From NCBI RefSeq assembly GCF_003369445.1, contig NZ_QRCU01000077.1, positions 124,001-188,000 on the forward strand: DNA of 64,000 nt. Reading direction: 5' to 3'. The notes below the pieces were generated by a model. The model saw only the letters and a list, made by a program, of their open reading frames with translations. It did not search any database and was not told the origin of the DNA. Shown here in pieces: positions 42,223 through 49,772 of this stretch (the first letter of the stretch is position 1; every line of letters begins with the position of its first letter). The DNA is from Arthrobacter silvisoli (GTDB lineage: Bacteria > Actinomycetota > Actinomycetes > Actinomycetales > Micrococcaceae). The position numbers and the translations under genes were made by a program.

Positions 42223-43185
42223 ATGGCATCCAAGATCACCGATGTTCCGGGAATCCGCGTTGGGCACGTCCAGAAGGTCGGCGGCGGTTGGCTGTCCGGG
42301 GTCACGGTGGTGCTGCCACCGCCGGGAACCGTGGGCTCGGTGGACGTCCGCGGTGGCGGGCCCGGCACCCACGAGACCGATGCCCTTGATCCCACCACCC
42401 TCGTCCCCACCGTGGACGCCGTGGTGCTGACCGGCGGCAGCGCCTACGGCCTGGCCGCGGCACACGGTGCCCAACGCTGGTGCGAAGAGCAGGGTCGCGG
42501 TTTCCCGGTACCTGGTGGCGTGGTGCCGATCGTTCCGGCCGCCGCCATCTTCGACCTCGGCCGCGGCGGCGACTTTGCCGCCCGGCCCGGCGCGGACATG
42601 GGCTACGAAGCGGCAGCCGCGGCGGGCGCCTCGGGCGAGCAGGCCGACGTCGCGCGCGGGAACTCCGGCGCCGGGACCGGTGCGGTGCTCGGCAGGGGAG
42701 CCTTCAAAGGCGGGGTAGGCACGGCGTCCCTCACCCTCGACGGCATCTCCCCGGACGGTCCCGTGGTGGTCGGCGCCATCGCCGTGGTGAACGCACTCGG
42801 CTTGCCGGCCGGGGCGGAAGCGCCGCAGGCGCCGGGCAAACCCCAGCCGAACACCACGCTGGCCGTCGTCGCCACCAATGCGGTGCTGGACCCGGCGGAA
42901 TGCAAGCGGACCGCCTCGGCGGCCCATGCAGGCATCGCCCGGGCACTGAACCCCTCCCACACCCTCGCCGACGGCGACACCGTCTTCGCGCTGGCAACCG
43001 GCGCCGTCGCCCTTGACCGAAGCAGCGGGCAGGCGCGCCAGGTTTCCCTGATTACCCTGCAAAGCGCGGCCGCCGAAGCGGTGCGCCTCGCGATCCTGGA
43101 CGGCGTTGCCGCGGCGGAAACCATCACGACGCCGGCAGGGGAGTTCCCCGCGTTCGCCGCCCGGACGGACGGGCGGCAGGGGTGA
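42223..43185 (+). CDS. P1-family (DmpA/S58-like) autoprocessing peptidase
   Basis: 320 aa N-terminal-nucleophile hydrolase. VPGIRVGHVQKVGGGWLSGVTVVLPP, the GGSAYGLAAAHG loop and the NTTLAVVATNAV segment are typical. Asn210-Thr211 is the likely self-cleavage and nucleophile site by analogy with NylC and DmpA. Family members are D-/beta-aminopeptidases or oligoamide hydrolases, which would suit an amide-type substrate. ATG 42223 is chosen at the family start MASKITDVPGIRVG; no good ribosome site is seen, and CACAAT ends 6 nt upstream (possible leaderless start). It is separated from the transporter operon by the long dyad. Confidence 0.85.
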   Translation: MASKITDVPGIRVGHVQKVGGGWLSGVTVVLPPPGTVGSVDVRGGGPGTHETDALDPTTLVPTVDAVVLTGGSAYGLAAAHGAQRWCEEQGRGFPVPGGVVPIVPAAAIFDLGRGGDFAARPGADMGYEAAAAAGASGEQADVARGNSGAGTGAVLGRGAFKGGVGTASLTLDGISPDGPVVVGAIAVVNALGLPAGAEAPQAPGKPQPNTTLAVVATNAVLDPAECKRTASAAHAGIARALNPSHTLADGDTVFALATGAVALDRSSGQARQVSLITLQSAAAEAVRLAILDGVAAAETITTPAGEFPAFAARTDGRQG

Positions 43186-43218
43186 CAGCGGGATGCCTCT
43201 GCGCTAGCATGAGCCGAT

Positions 43219-43247
43219 TTAACATTCGGCCCGCTTTGCCGTAGTGT
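43219..43247 (+). promoter_or_regulatory. putative infA promoter
   Basis: TTAACA (43219-43224), a 17-nt spacer, then TAGTGT (43242-43247). It is a good vegetative-type match located in the 209-nt gap before infA. Confidence 0.5.
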
Positions 43248-43394
43248 TGTCTGTTGGTTGTCTGCACAGCCACGCCCATTTACAGAACCGGATTTCCGGG
43301 CCTGCGGTGGGCGGGCGGGGGCAACCGAAAACCCAAAAACGTCCGCAGGGATTCCCTTGGGAAGGACTGCGGCAAACAACAGTTAGCGGAGGAT

Positions 43395-43616
43395 ATGGCC
43401 AAGAAGGACGGGGTCATTGAGATCGAGGGCGTTGTGACCGAGGCGCTGCCCAACGCGATGTTTCGCGTTGAGCTGACCAACAAGCACATCGTTCTTGCAC
43501 ACATCTCGGGGAAGATGCGCCAGCACTACATCAGGATTCTCCCTGAGGACCGCGTAGTGGTGGAACTGAGCCCTTACGACCTCACACGTGGTCGCATCGT
43601 CTACCGCTACAAGTAA
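43395..43616 (+). CDS. infA: translation initiation factor IF-1
   Basis: 73-aa S1-fold factor binding the ribosomal A site during initiation. Starts MAKKDGVIEIEGVVTEALPN and ends SPYDLTRGRIVYRYK, full length. ATG 43395 is set by GGAGGA upstream; a longer frame beginning at 43254 is not used. It heads the alpha block. Confidence 0.98.
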   Translation: MAKKDGVIEIEGVVTEALPNAMFRVELTNKHIVLAHISGKMRQHYIRILPEDRVVVELSPYDLTRGRIVYRYK

Positions 43617-43684
43617 ATTGCTGGGCGGCGGGGCATAGTCCCAAGCCGTTCCAGCCGACCACCTGCAACACGCAAAGGAACGCC

Positions 43685-43798
43685 ATGAAGGTCAAGCCGA
43701 GCGTTAAGCAGATCTGCGACAAGTGCAAAGTGATCCGCCGTAATGGCCGGGTCATGGTGATCTGCGAGAACCCGCGCCACAAGCAGCGCCAGGGCTGA
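43685..43798 (+). CDS. rpmJ: 50S ribosomal protein L36 (zinc-ribbon form)
   Basis: 37-aa protein (MKVKPSVKQICDKCKVIRR, then ending NPRHKQRQG). Zinc ligands Cys11, Cys14, Cys27 and His32 are all present, so it is the C+ form. AAGGAA ribosome site 4 nt upstream. Lies 68 nt after infA in the normal infA-rpmJ-rpsM order. Confidence 0.97.
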   Translation: MKVKPSVKQICDKCKVIRRNGRVMVICENPRHKQRQG

Positions 43799-43995
43799 TT
43801 CCCGCCAGGGAACCGGCGCCCGCAAGGGCAAACCTGGGCTGTGCCCACGCAAGTAAATAAAGGCAGCACAAGCTGCGCTGGGACATTGAGCAACACAGAG
43901 CCCGGACAGCGAACCCCCGGTCGGAGGCTGGGGCCACACTGAACGTGTGGGTGTACTGCCTACGACCTCCGGTTTATTCAAGGAGTACCGCCACT

Positions 43996-44373
43996 ATGGC
44001 TCGTCTCGCTGGCGTAGACATTCCCCGCGAAAAGCGGTTGGAAATTGCGCTTACTTACATCTACGGCGTGGGCAAGACCCGTGCAAAGGAAACCCTGGCT
44101 GCCACCGGCATCAGCGCTGACGTTCGCGTCAAGGACCTGACTGACGCCGAGCTGGTTCAGCTGCGTGACTACATCGAGGGCAACTACAAGGTTGAGGGTG
44201 ACCTTCGCCGCGAGGTAGCCGCCGACATCCGCCGCAAGGTCGAGATCGGCAGCTACGAAGGCCTGCGCCACCGCAAGGGCCTGCCCGTACGCGGTCAGCG
44301 TACGAAGACCAACGCTCGTACCCGCAAGGGCCCGAAGCGCACCGTCGCCGGCAAGAAGAAGGCCGGCCGCTAA
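43996..44373 (+). CDS. rpsM: 30S ribosomal protein S13
   Basis: Small-subunit head protein bridging to the 50S subunit, 125 aa. ATG 43996 with AGGAG about 10 nt upstream gives MARLAGVDIPREKRLEIALTYIYG; ends RKGPKRTVAGKKKAGR. The 197-nt gap before it holds only a small CCACAC/GTGTGG dyad. Confidence 0.98.
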   Translation: MARLAGVDIPREKRLEIALTYIYGVGKTRAKETLAATGISADVRVKDLTDAELVQLRDYIEGNYKVEGDLRREVAADIRRKVEIGSYEGLRHRKGLPVRGQRTKTNARTRKGPKRTVAGKKKAGR

Positions 44374-44414
44374 ATAGCGGTTGTCTTCCCCGATAACTTT
44401 CTGTAGGAGAAAAC

Positions 44415-44816
44415 ATGCCCCCCAAGACTCGTGGAGCGGTACGTAAGCCGCGTCGCAAGGATAAGAAGAATATTGCGCTCGGCCAGGCGCACATCAAGAG
44501 CACCTTCAACAACACCATCGTGTCCATCACGGACCCGACCGGTGCTGTGATCTCCTGGGCTTCCGCCGGTGAGGTTGGCTTCAAGGGCTCCCGTAAGTCC
44601 ACCCCGTTCGCTGCCCAGATGGCTGCCGAAGCCGCTGCAAAGCGCGCCCAGGAGCACGGCCTGCGCAAGGTCGACGTTTTCGTCAAGGGCCCGGGTTCCG
44701 GACGCGAGACCGCAATCCGTTCGCTGCAGGCCGCTGGCCTCGAGGTCGGCTCCATCCAGGACGTCACCCCCAGCGCCCACAACGGTTGCCGCCCGCCGAA
44801 GCGCCGCCGCGTCTAA
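44415..44816 (+). CDS. rpsK: 30S ribosomal protein S11
   Basis: Platform protein near the E site, 133 aa. NTIVSITDPTGAVISWASAG and the C-terminal SAHNGCRPPKRRRV are diagnostic. TAGGAG upstream. Followed by a long hairpin before rpoA. The usual rpsD gene is not between rpsK and rpoA. Confidence 0.98.
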   Translation: MPPKTRGAVRKPRRKDKKNIALGQAHIKSTFNNTIVSITDPTGAVISWASAGEVGFKGSRKSTPFAAQMAAEAAAKRAQEHGLRKVDVFVKGPGSGRETAIRSLQAAGLEVGSIQDVTPSAHNGCRPPKRRRV

Positions 44817-44830
44817 TTGACTCCGCCGCG

Positions 44831-44881
44831 GCCGGCCGTGCCGCCGTCGGACAGTGTTCCTGTCCGACGGGCACGGCCGGC
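44831..44881 (+). terminator. rpsK-rpoA intercistronic hairpin
   Basis: Arms 44831-44853 and 44861-44881 form a 21-bp stem with a 2-nt bulge and a 7-nt loop; no U-tract. It may attenuate read-through into rpoA. TATAGC at 44924-44929 downstream is a weak -10 candidate for a separate rpoA promoter. Confidence 0.55.
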
Positions 44882-44954
44882 AGCTTCGGAAACAAGCCGA
44901 TTTCCACCACCTGTGTTGCGTCATATAGCGGATGCTCGCCGAAAGGAAACCTAA

Positions 44955-45965
44955 GTGCTTATTGCACAGCGCCCCACTCTGTCTGAAGAAGTAGTCTCCG
45001 AGAACCGCTCGCGTTTCATCATTGAACCGCTGGAACCGGGCTTCGGCTACACCCTCGGCAACTCCCTCCGCCGTACCTTGCTCTCCTCCATCCCCGGTGC
45101 CGCTGTTACCAGCATCCGGATCGATGGCGTGCTGCACGAGTTCACGACGGTTCCGGGTGTCAAGGAAGATGTCACCGAGATCATCCTGAACATCAAGAAC
45201 CTCTCCGTGTCCTCCGAACACGATGAGCCGGTTGTCGCGTACCTGCGCAAGCAGGGTCCCGGAGTCGTCACGGCAGCGGACATCGCTCCGCCGGCCGGCG
45301 TCGAATTCCACAACCCGGATCTGCACATCGCCACGCTGAACTCGAAGGGCAAGTTCGAACTCGAACTGACCATCGAACGCGGACGCGGCTACGTTTCGGC
45401 AGCTCAGAACAAGTCCGGCGACTCCGAGATCGGCCGCATCCCGGTCGACTCGATCTACTCGCCGGTCCTGAAGGTGACCTTCCGCGTGGAAGCCACCCGT
45501 GTTGAGCAGCGCACCGACTTCGACAAGCTGATTGTCGACGTCGAGACCAAGCAGGCCATCGCCCCGCGCGATGCCGTCGCTTCCGCAGGCACCACCCTGG
45601 TGGAACTGTTCGGTCTGGCCCGCGAGCTGAACACCGCAGCTGAAGGTATCGAGATCGGCCCGTCGCCCACCGACGCAGCCCTGGCTGCCGACATGGCACT
45701 GCCGATCGAGGATCTGGACCTCACGGTCCGTTCCTACAACTGCCTCAAGCGTGAGGGCATCCACACCGTGGGTGAACTCGTTGCCCGCTCCGAGGCTGAC
45801 CTGATGGACATCCGCAACTTCGGTGCGAAGTCCATCGACGAGGTCAAGGCAAAGCTGGTGGAACTGGGCCTGTCCCTGAAGGACTCGCCTCCCGGTTTCG
45901 ACCTCGCAGCCCGCGCCGCAGCCATCGAAGAGGACGACGCCGCGTTCAGCGACGACGAGCTCTAA
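44955..45965 (+). CDS. rpoA: DNA-directed RNA polymerase subunit alpha
   Basis: 336 aa. The N-terminal dimerisation domain (FIIEPLEPGFGYTLGNSLRRTLLSS) and the C-terminal domain with helix-hairpin-helix (NCLKREGIHTVGELVARSEADLMDIRNFG) are joined by a linker; the end is acidic. GTG start with GAAAGGAAA upstream. rplQ follows after 63 nt. Confidence 0.99.
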   Translation: MLIAQRPTLSEEVVSENRSRFIIEPLEPGFGYTLGNSLRRTLLSSIPGAAVTSIRIDGVLHEFTTVPGVKEDVTEIILNIKNLSVSSEHDEPVVAYLRKQGPGVVTAADIAPPAGVEFHNPDLHIATLNSKGKFELELTIERGRGYVSAAQNKSGDSEIGRIPVDSIYSPVLKVTFRVEATRVEQRTDFDKLIVDVETKQAIAPRDAVASAGTTLVELFGLARELNTAAEGIEIGPSPTDAALAADMALPIEDLDLTVRSYNCLKREGIHTVGELVARSEADLMDIRNFGAKSIDEVKAKLVELGLSLKDSPPGFDLAARAAAIEEDDAAFSDDEL

Positions 45966-46028
45966 CACAGATCTTGGCCATCGGGTCCCGGACGGACCAG
46001 TACGGCCTTCATTACAGGAGAAATTACT

Positions 46029-46580
46029 ATGCCTACCCCCACTAAGGGTCCGCGCCTCGGAGGCGGTCCGGCTCACGAGCGCCTGATGCTCGCGAACCTG
46101 GCAGCTTCGCTGTTCGAACACAAGCGCATCACCACCACGGTCACCAAGGCCAAGCGCCTGAAGCCGTACGCAGAGCGCCTGGTCACCTTCGCCAAGCGTG
46201 GCGACCTCGCTTCCCGCCGTCGCGTTCTCGGCCTGATCAGCAACAAGGGCATTGTCCACGAGCTGTTCACCGACATCGCACAGGCAGTGGAGAACCGCGA
46301 CGGTGGCTACACCCGCATCACCAAGATCGGCAACCGCAAGGGCGACAACGCTCCCATGGCTGTCATCGAGCTGGTTCTCGAGCCGCTCTCCCCGAAGCAG
46401 GCTGTTGTAGCCGAAGCCACCCAGGCCGCTGAAAAGGCTGCTCCGGTTGCTGAGGAAGCTGAGGCTGTTGAGGTCGTCGAGACTGAAGAGGCTCCTGAGG
46501 CTGCTGCCGAAGAGGCTCCGGCCGAAGAGGCTGCTGCCGTAGAGGCTCCGGCCGAAGAGGCCGCCAAGGACGAGAAGTAA
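46029..46580 (+). CDS. rplQ: 50S ribosomal protein L17 with acidic tail
   Basis: 183 aa. The L17 core (MPTPTKGPRLGGGPAHERLMLANLAASLFEHKRITTTVTKAK to about residue 123) is followed by a 60-residue Ala/Glu-rich tail with repeated EEAPAEEAA-like units. ACAGGAG ribosome site. Last ribosomal gene of the alpha block. Confidence 0.97.
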   Translation: MPTPTKGPRLGGGPAHERLMLANLAASLFEHKRITTTVTKAKRLKPYAERLVTFAKRGDLASRRRVLGLISNKGIVHELFTDIAQAVENRDGGYTRITKIGNRKGDNAPMAVIELVLEPLSPKQAVVAEATQAAEKAAPVAEEAEAVEVVETEEAPEAAAEEAPAEEAAAVEAPAEEAAKDEK

Positions 46581-46599
46581 TTCGCTGAATTCTTCCCGA

Positions 46600-46605
46600 T
46601 AGACT
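46600..46605 (+). promoter_or_regulatory. putative leaderless truA promoter (-10)
   Basis: TAGACT ends 7 nt before the truA ATG and no Shine-Dalgarno sequence is present, so transcription should start at or next to the start codon. Confidence 0.55.
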
Positions 46606-46612
46606 TGGGTCC

Positions 46613-47503
46613 ATGAACGAACAGGAACCCGCTGCCCCCGTTTCCGGAGGCGGCGGGTTCTTGCGTATCCGGATGGATTTGTCGTACGACGGCGGGCCGT
46701 TCAGCGGGTGGGCCGTGCAGCCCGGATTGCGTACCGTCCAGGGCTGCCTGGAGTCCGCGCTGGAGCTGGTGATCCGCCGTGCGGTCCGGGTCACCGTGGC
46801 CGGACGCACCGACGCCGGCGTGCACGCCCGGGGCCAGGTGGTCCATGTGGATCTTTCGGAAGAGGAATGGTCCCGGCTCTCGCGCGGGGGACTGTACGAG
46901 CCGGCGGCCGCTCTGCAGCGCAAGTTGCGGGGGGCGCTCAGCAGGGTCCTGGAGGGGCACCACGGTGCCATTGAGATCCACGACGCCGGCCTGGCGCCGT
47001 CGGGCTTCGACGCCCGGTTTTCGGCGCTCTGGCGCCGTTACAGCTATCGGATTGCCGACGGCCCTTCGCATTGGGACCCGCTTCTGCGGGGACTGACCCT
47101 GTGGCACAAGGCGCCGCTCGACGAGGCACTGATGAACCGTGCCGCGGCCGAGCTCCTCGGCTTGCAGGATTTCCGCGCCTACTGCCGGCCCCGGGAGGGA
47201 GCGACCACCATCCGGGAACTCCAGGCATTCGAGTTCGAACGCGGTGAGGACGGCGTCATTGTCGCCACTGTCCAAGCCGACGCCTTCTGCCACAACATGG
47301 TCCGTGCCCTCGTGGGCGGCGCGCTGCGTGTGGGGGAAGGGCTGGAAACCCCGCAGTGGATGCACGACCGCATGCTTGCCGGGGTCCGCGATGCCAAGTC
47401 AGTGCTTGCCGCGCCGCATCCCCTGGTCCTTGAACAGGTGGCCTACCCCGCCGAAGGTGAGTTGCTGGCCCGGGCCGAGCTGACCCGGGCGAAGCGGGAG
47501 TAA
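46613..47503 (+). CDS. truA: tRNA pseudouridine(38-40) synthase
   Basis: 296 aa. The catalytic Asp67 lies in VAGRTDAGVHARGQVVH; RFSALWRRYSYRI and the C-terminal FCHNMVRALVGGALRVGEG are typical. It modifies the anticodon stem-loop of many tRNAs. ATG 46613 fits a leaderless start. It commonly lies after rplQ and before rplM; here the Tad pilus island follows instead. Confidence 0.96.
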   Translation: MNEQEPAAPVSGGGGFLRIRMDLSYDGGPFSGWAVQPGLRTVQGCLESALELVIRRAVRVTVAGRTDAGVHARGQVVHVDLSEEEWSRLSRGGLYEPAAALQRKLRGALSRVLEGHHGAIEIHDAGLAPSGFDARFSALWRRYSYRIADGPSHWDPLLRGLTLWHKAPLDEALMNRAAAELLGLQDFRAYCRPREGATTIRELQAFEFERGEDGVIVATVQADAFCHNMVRALVGGALRVGEGLETPQWMHDRMLAGVRDAKSVLAAPHPLVLEQVAYPAEGELLARAELTRAKRE

Positions 47504-47514
47504 CCCCAAGTAGA

Positions 47515-47615
47515 GACCCCCTCCCGGCTCTGGGTACCGGAAGGGGGTCGGGGTGACCACTGCGGCTCTGGGTACCGGGTGGTCGGTATGGCGGCACCCC
47601 TTCGCAAAGGGTGCC
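47515..47615. repeat. array of three hairpins with a duplicated 16-bp unit
   Basis: CGGCTCTGGGTACCGG occurs at 47525-47540 and 47563-47578, each inside its own inverted repeat (GACCCCCT/AGGGGGTC at 47515/47542; GACCAC/GTGGTC at 47555/47579). A third stem (GGCACCC/GGGTGCC, 47593-47615) follows. It sits between the convergent ends of truA and the Tad operon and probably terminates both. Confidence 0.65.
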
Positions 47616-47714
47616 AAATCGGGTACCTCCCTCCAGCAGGCCCAGCCGCTGCCGGAGGTGGCGTCGAGGTACTCCAGTGCCTGCCCAGACAGGCCGGTTG
47701 AGGTGGTTGGTGGG

Positions 47715-47906
47715 TTACGGGAGGCCGAGGGCGGCTTTCAGTCCGTTGGTGAGGTCACCGAAGTAGCCGTTCAGGGCGGTCCCGAACAGCCCGACTCCGA
47801 AGACGATGATGAGTGCAACGAAGCCCGTCATCACTGAGTACTCCGTGGCTGTCGCGCCGCCCTCGCTCCCCAGGAACGAGATCAGGCGGTTGAGTCTGCT
47901 TTTCAT
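47715..47906 (-). CDS. Flp-family pilin (distal copy)
   Basis: 63 aa. A short basic leader precedes GGATATEYSV, the prepilin-peptidase recognition and first mature residues, followed by a hydrophobic helix (MTGFVALIIVFGVGLFGTALNG). Structural subunit of a thin Tad/Flp pilus. GAAAGG ribosome site. It is the last gene of the pilus operon, 25 nt after tadC. Confidence 0.92.
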   Translation of the reverse strand: MKSRLNRLISFLGSEGGATATEYSVMTGFVALIIVFGVGLFGTALNGYFGDLTNGLKAALGLP

Positions 47907-47931
47907 GATGGGTGCCTTTCACTCGGTTCTT

Positions 47932-48807
47932 CTAGGAAAACGCAGCCATGATGTTCATGGCGGCAGGACCGATCAGGATGATGAACAGCGTCGGGAAGAT
48001 GCAGAAGATGAGCGGGAAAAGGATCTTCACCGGGATCTTCATGGCGTGTTCTTCCGCTCGTTGCCGGCGTTTCGTGCGCATCTCAAGGGCTTGGGCCTTG
48101 AGGACTTTGGCGATCGCGATGCCGTAGGTGTCCGCCTGGACAACAGCCCGGATGAAACTGCGGACATCCGGAACATCGACCCGTTCCGACATTGCCACGT
48201 AGGCTTCCTTGCGGCTGCGCCCCACTTGGATGTCCTGCAGGGTCCGGATGAACTCGTCTGCCAGCGGACCCTTGCCGTTCGCTGCCACACGCGCCACCGC
48301 GGCCTCGAAGCCGAGTCCGGCCTGAACCGAGATCAACATCTGGTCGAGGGAATTCGGCAGGTCGCGTCTGATGGCATCCCTGCGCTTCTGCGCGTTGGAA
48401 CGGATCAACAGGTCCGGCACGAAATAGGCGAGCAATACGATCGCGACCGCAAGGACAACACGACCGGCGGAGCGGTCAACCATGAACAGCAGGACCCCCA
48501 TGACGCCGCCCGCGAGTGCGAGCAATGGCTTGACCATGAGCACGCGTGACAGCGGCCATTCTTTTGGACGACCCGCACCTGCGAGCTGCTTGTCTAGCCA
48601 CGCGACATAGCCGACCGGGGCAATCCGCCGTGACCATTCGGAAAGCCGCTCACCGGGGTGGGCTTGCTGGGCGGTGCTCGTCGCCCGTACCCCCAAGTTC
48701 ATCCTGATATTTCTCAGCCCAGCACGGTCTCCGGTAAAGGCGAGCCACACCATCCAGGAGACGGGCGCCACGATGGCCAGCATCGCTGCATATGCGAAAG
48801 GTTGCAT
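47932..48807 (-). CDS. tadC: Tad pilus inner-membrane platform protein TadC
   Basis: 291 aa type II secretion F-domain protein. An N-terminal span, two central spans (LLALAGGVMGVLLFMV and VVLAVAIVLLAYFV), a cytoplasmic F domain (LPNSLDQMLISVQAGLGFEAAVARVA) and a C-terminal span are visible. Forms the membrane platform with TadB. GAGGAGG ribosome site; 11 nt after tadB. Confidence 0.9.
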   Translation of the reverse strand: MQPFAYAAMLAIVAPVSWMVWLAFTGDRAGLRNIRMNLGVRATSTAQQAHPGERLSEWSRRIAPVGYVAWLDKQLAGAGRPKEWPLSRVLMVKPLLALAGGVMGVLLFMVDRSAGRVVLAVAIVLLAYFVPDLLIRSNAQKRRDAIRRDLPNSLDQMLISVQAGLGFEAAVARVAANGKGPLADEFIRTLQDIQVGRSRKEAYVAMSERVDVPDVRSFIRAVVQADTYGIAIAKVLKAQALEMRTKRRQRAEEHAMKIPVKILFPLIFCIFPTLFIILIGPAAMNIMAAFS

Positions 48808-48818
48808 GACGATCCTCC

Positions 48819-49772
48819 TCAGTACTTCGGCTTGATGAGGCGGCTGAGCCAGAAAGCACCGAGACTCAGCATCACGGCCGCGGCTGCGATCATCAGGTAT
48901 CCGGGCACCGTGGACGTAAAGGTGTGCGCGTACCGTGGATTGATGAAAAGCAGGGCAACGAACATCACGATCGGAAGGGAGATGAGGACGATCGCCGACA
49001 CCCGGCCTTCTGCGCTCAGGGCCCGCACCTGACGACGGATCCGGTTGCGGTCCCGGATGGTTTCGCCGACGTGGTCCAGCACCTCGGCCAGGTCCCCGCC
49101 CACCTCTCGGTGGATCTCAATGGCCTGGGAAATCCAGCCGAAGTCCTCGTTGCGGGTCCGGACGACTACTTCGTTCATTGAGTCGCGGAGATCCCTGCCG
49201 ATCCGGGTCTCATTGACGATCCGGCTTAGTTCCTCGGACATGGGTTGCTCGCTTTCCTTGGCCGCCGCATCGATGGCGCGGAGCAGGCTGTGCCCGGCGC
49301 GCATGCCGCCCGTCAGCATCTGGAGGGTGTCGGGAACCTGCTCGTCAAACTTCGCTTCCCGCCTGGACCTGAGCACGTTGAGCAGGGCAATCAAGCCCAC
49401 CACCGCGAGGACAGCCAGCAGGAGCGCAAAGAACGGACCTGCGAGCGCAAAGCCGGCGACGGCGGCGAGCGCTACAATCACGCCTGCCAGGAGCACATAG
49501 TCGGCAGGCTGCTTCTTAAGCCCGGCTGCGTCGAGCCTCTCCCGTGAAAGGTAGCCTCCCGAGCGCGGCTGGATCCGACTCTCGATCGCTCCCAGTGCCG
49601 AGTTGGTCACCGTCGTCAAGATGGAATCCCTGTGGGGCATGTCCGGACGGCGGCGTTGGACGTCGATGGTCCGCCGGGACTTCAGGACGACCCAAAAGAC
49701 CAAGAACAGAGCAAGGTACATCAGGGCCAGCCCTGCCGGCAGGAGGAACGCGGGAACTGATGAGGCGTTCAT
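48819..49772 (-). CDS. tadB: Tad pilus inner-membrane platform protein TadB
   Basis: 317 aa F-domain protein (VPDTLQMLTGGMRAGHSLLRAIDAAAKE, then VGGDLAEVLDHVGETIRDR) with N-terminal, central and C-terminal membrane spans. Its ATG overlaps the cpaF/tadA stop by 4 nt. Partner of TadC in the pilus platform. Confidence 0.9.
   Translation of the reverse strand: MNASSVPAFLLPAGLALMYLALFLVFWVVLKSRRTIDVQRRRPDMPHRDSILTTVTNSALGAIESRIQPRSGGYLSRERLDAAGLKKQPADYVLLAGVIVALAAVAGFALAGPFFALLLAVLAVVGLIALLNVLRSRREAKFDEQVPDTLQMLTGGMRAGHSLLRAIDAAAKESEQPMSEELSRIVNETRIGRDLRDSMNEVVVRTRNEDFGWISQAIEIHREVGGDLAEVLDHVGETIRDRNRIRRQVRALSAEGRVSAIVLISLPIVMFVALLFINPRYAHTFTSTVPGYLMIAAAAVMLSLGAFWLSRLIKPKY

Noticed and set aside
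47515..47615. CRISPR-like repeat array
   Set aside because: Only two copies of a 16-bp unit, with no regular spacers and no cas genes in the window.
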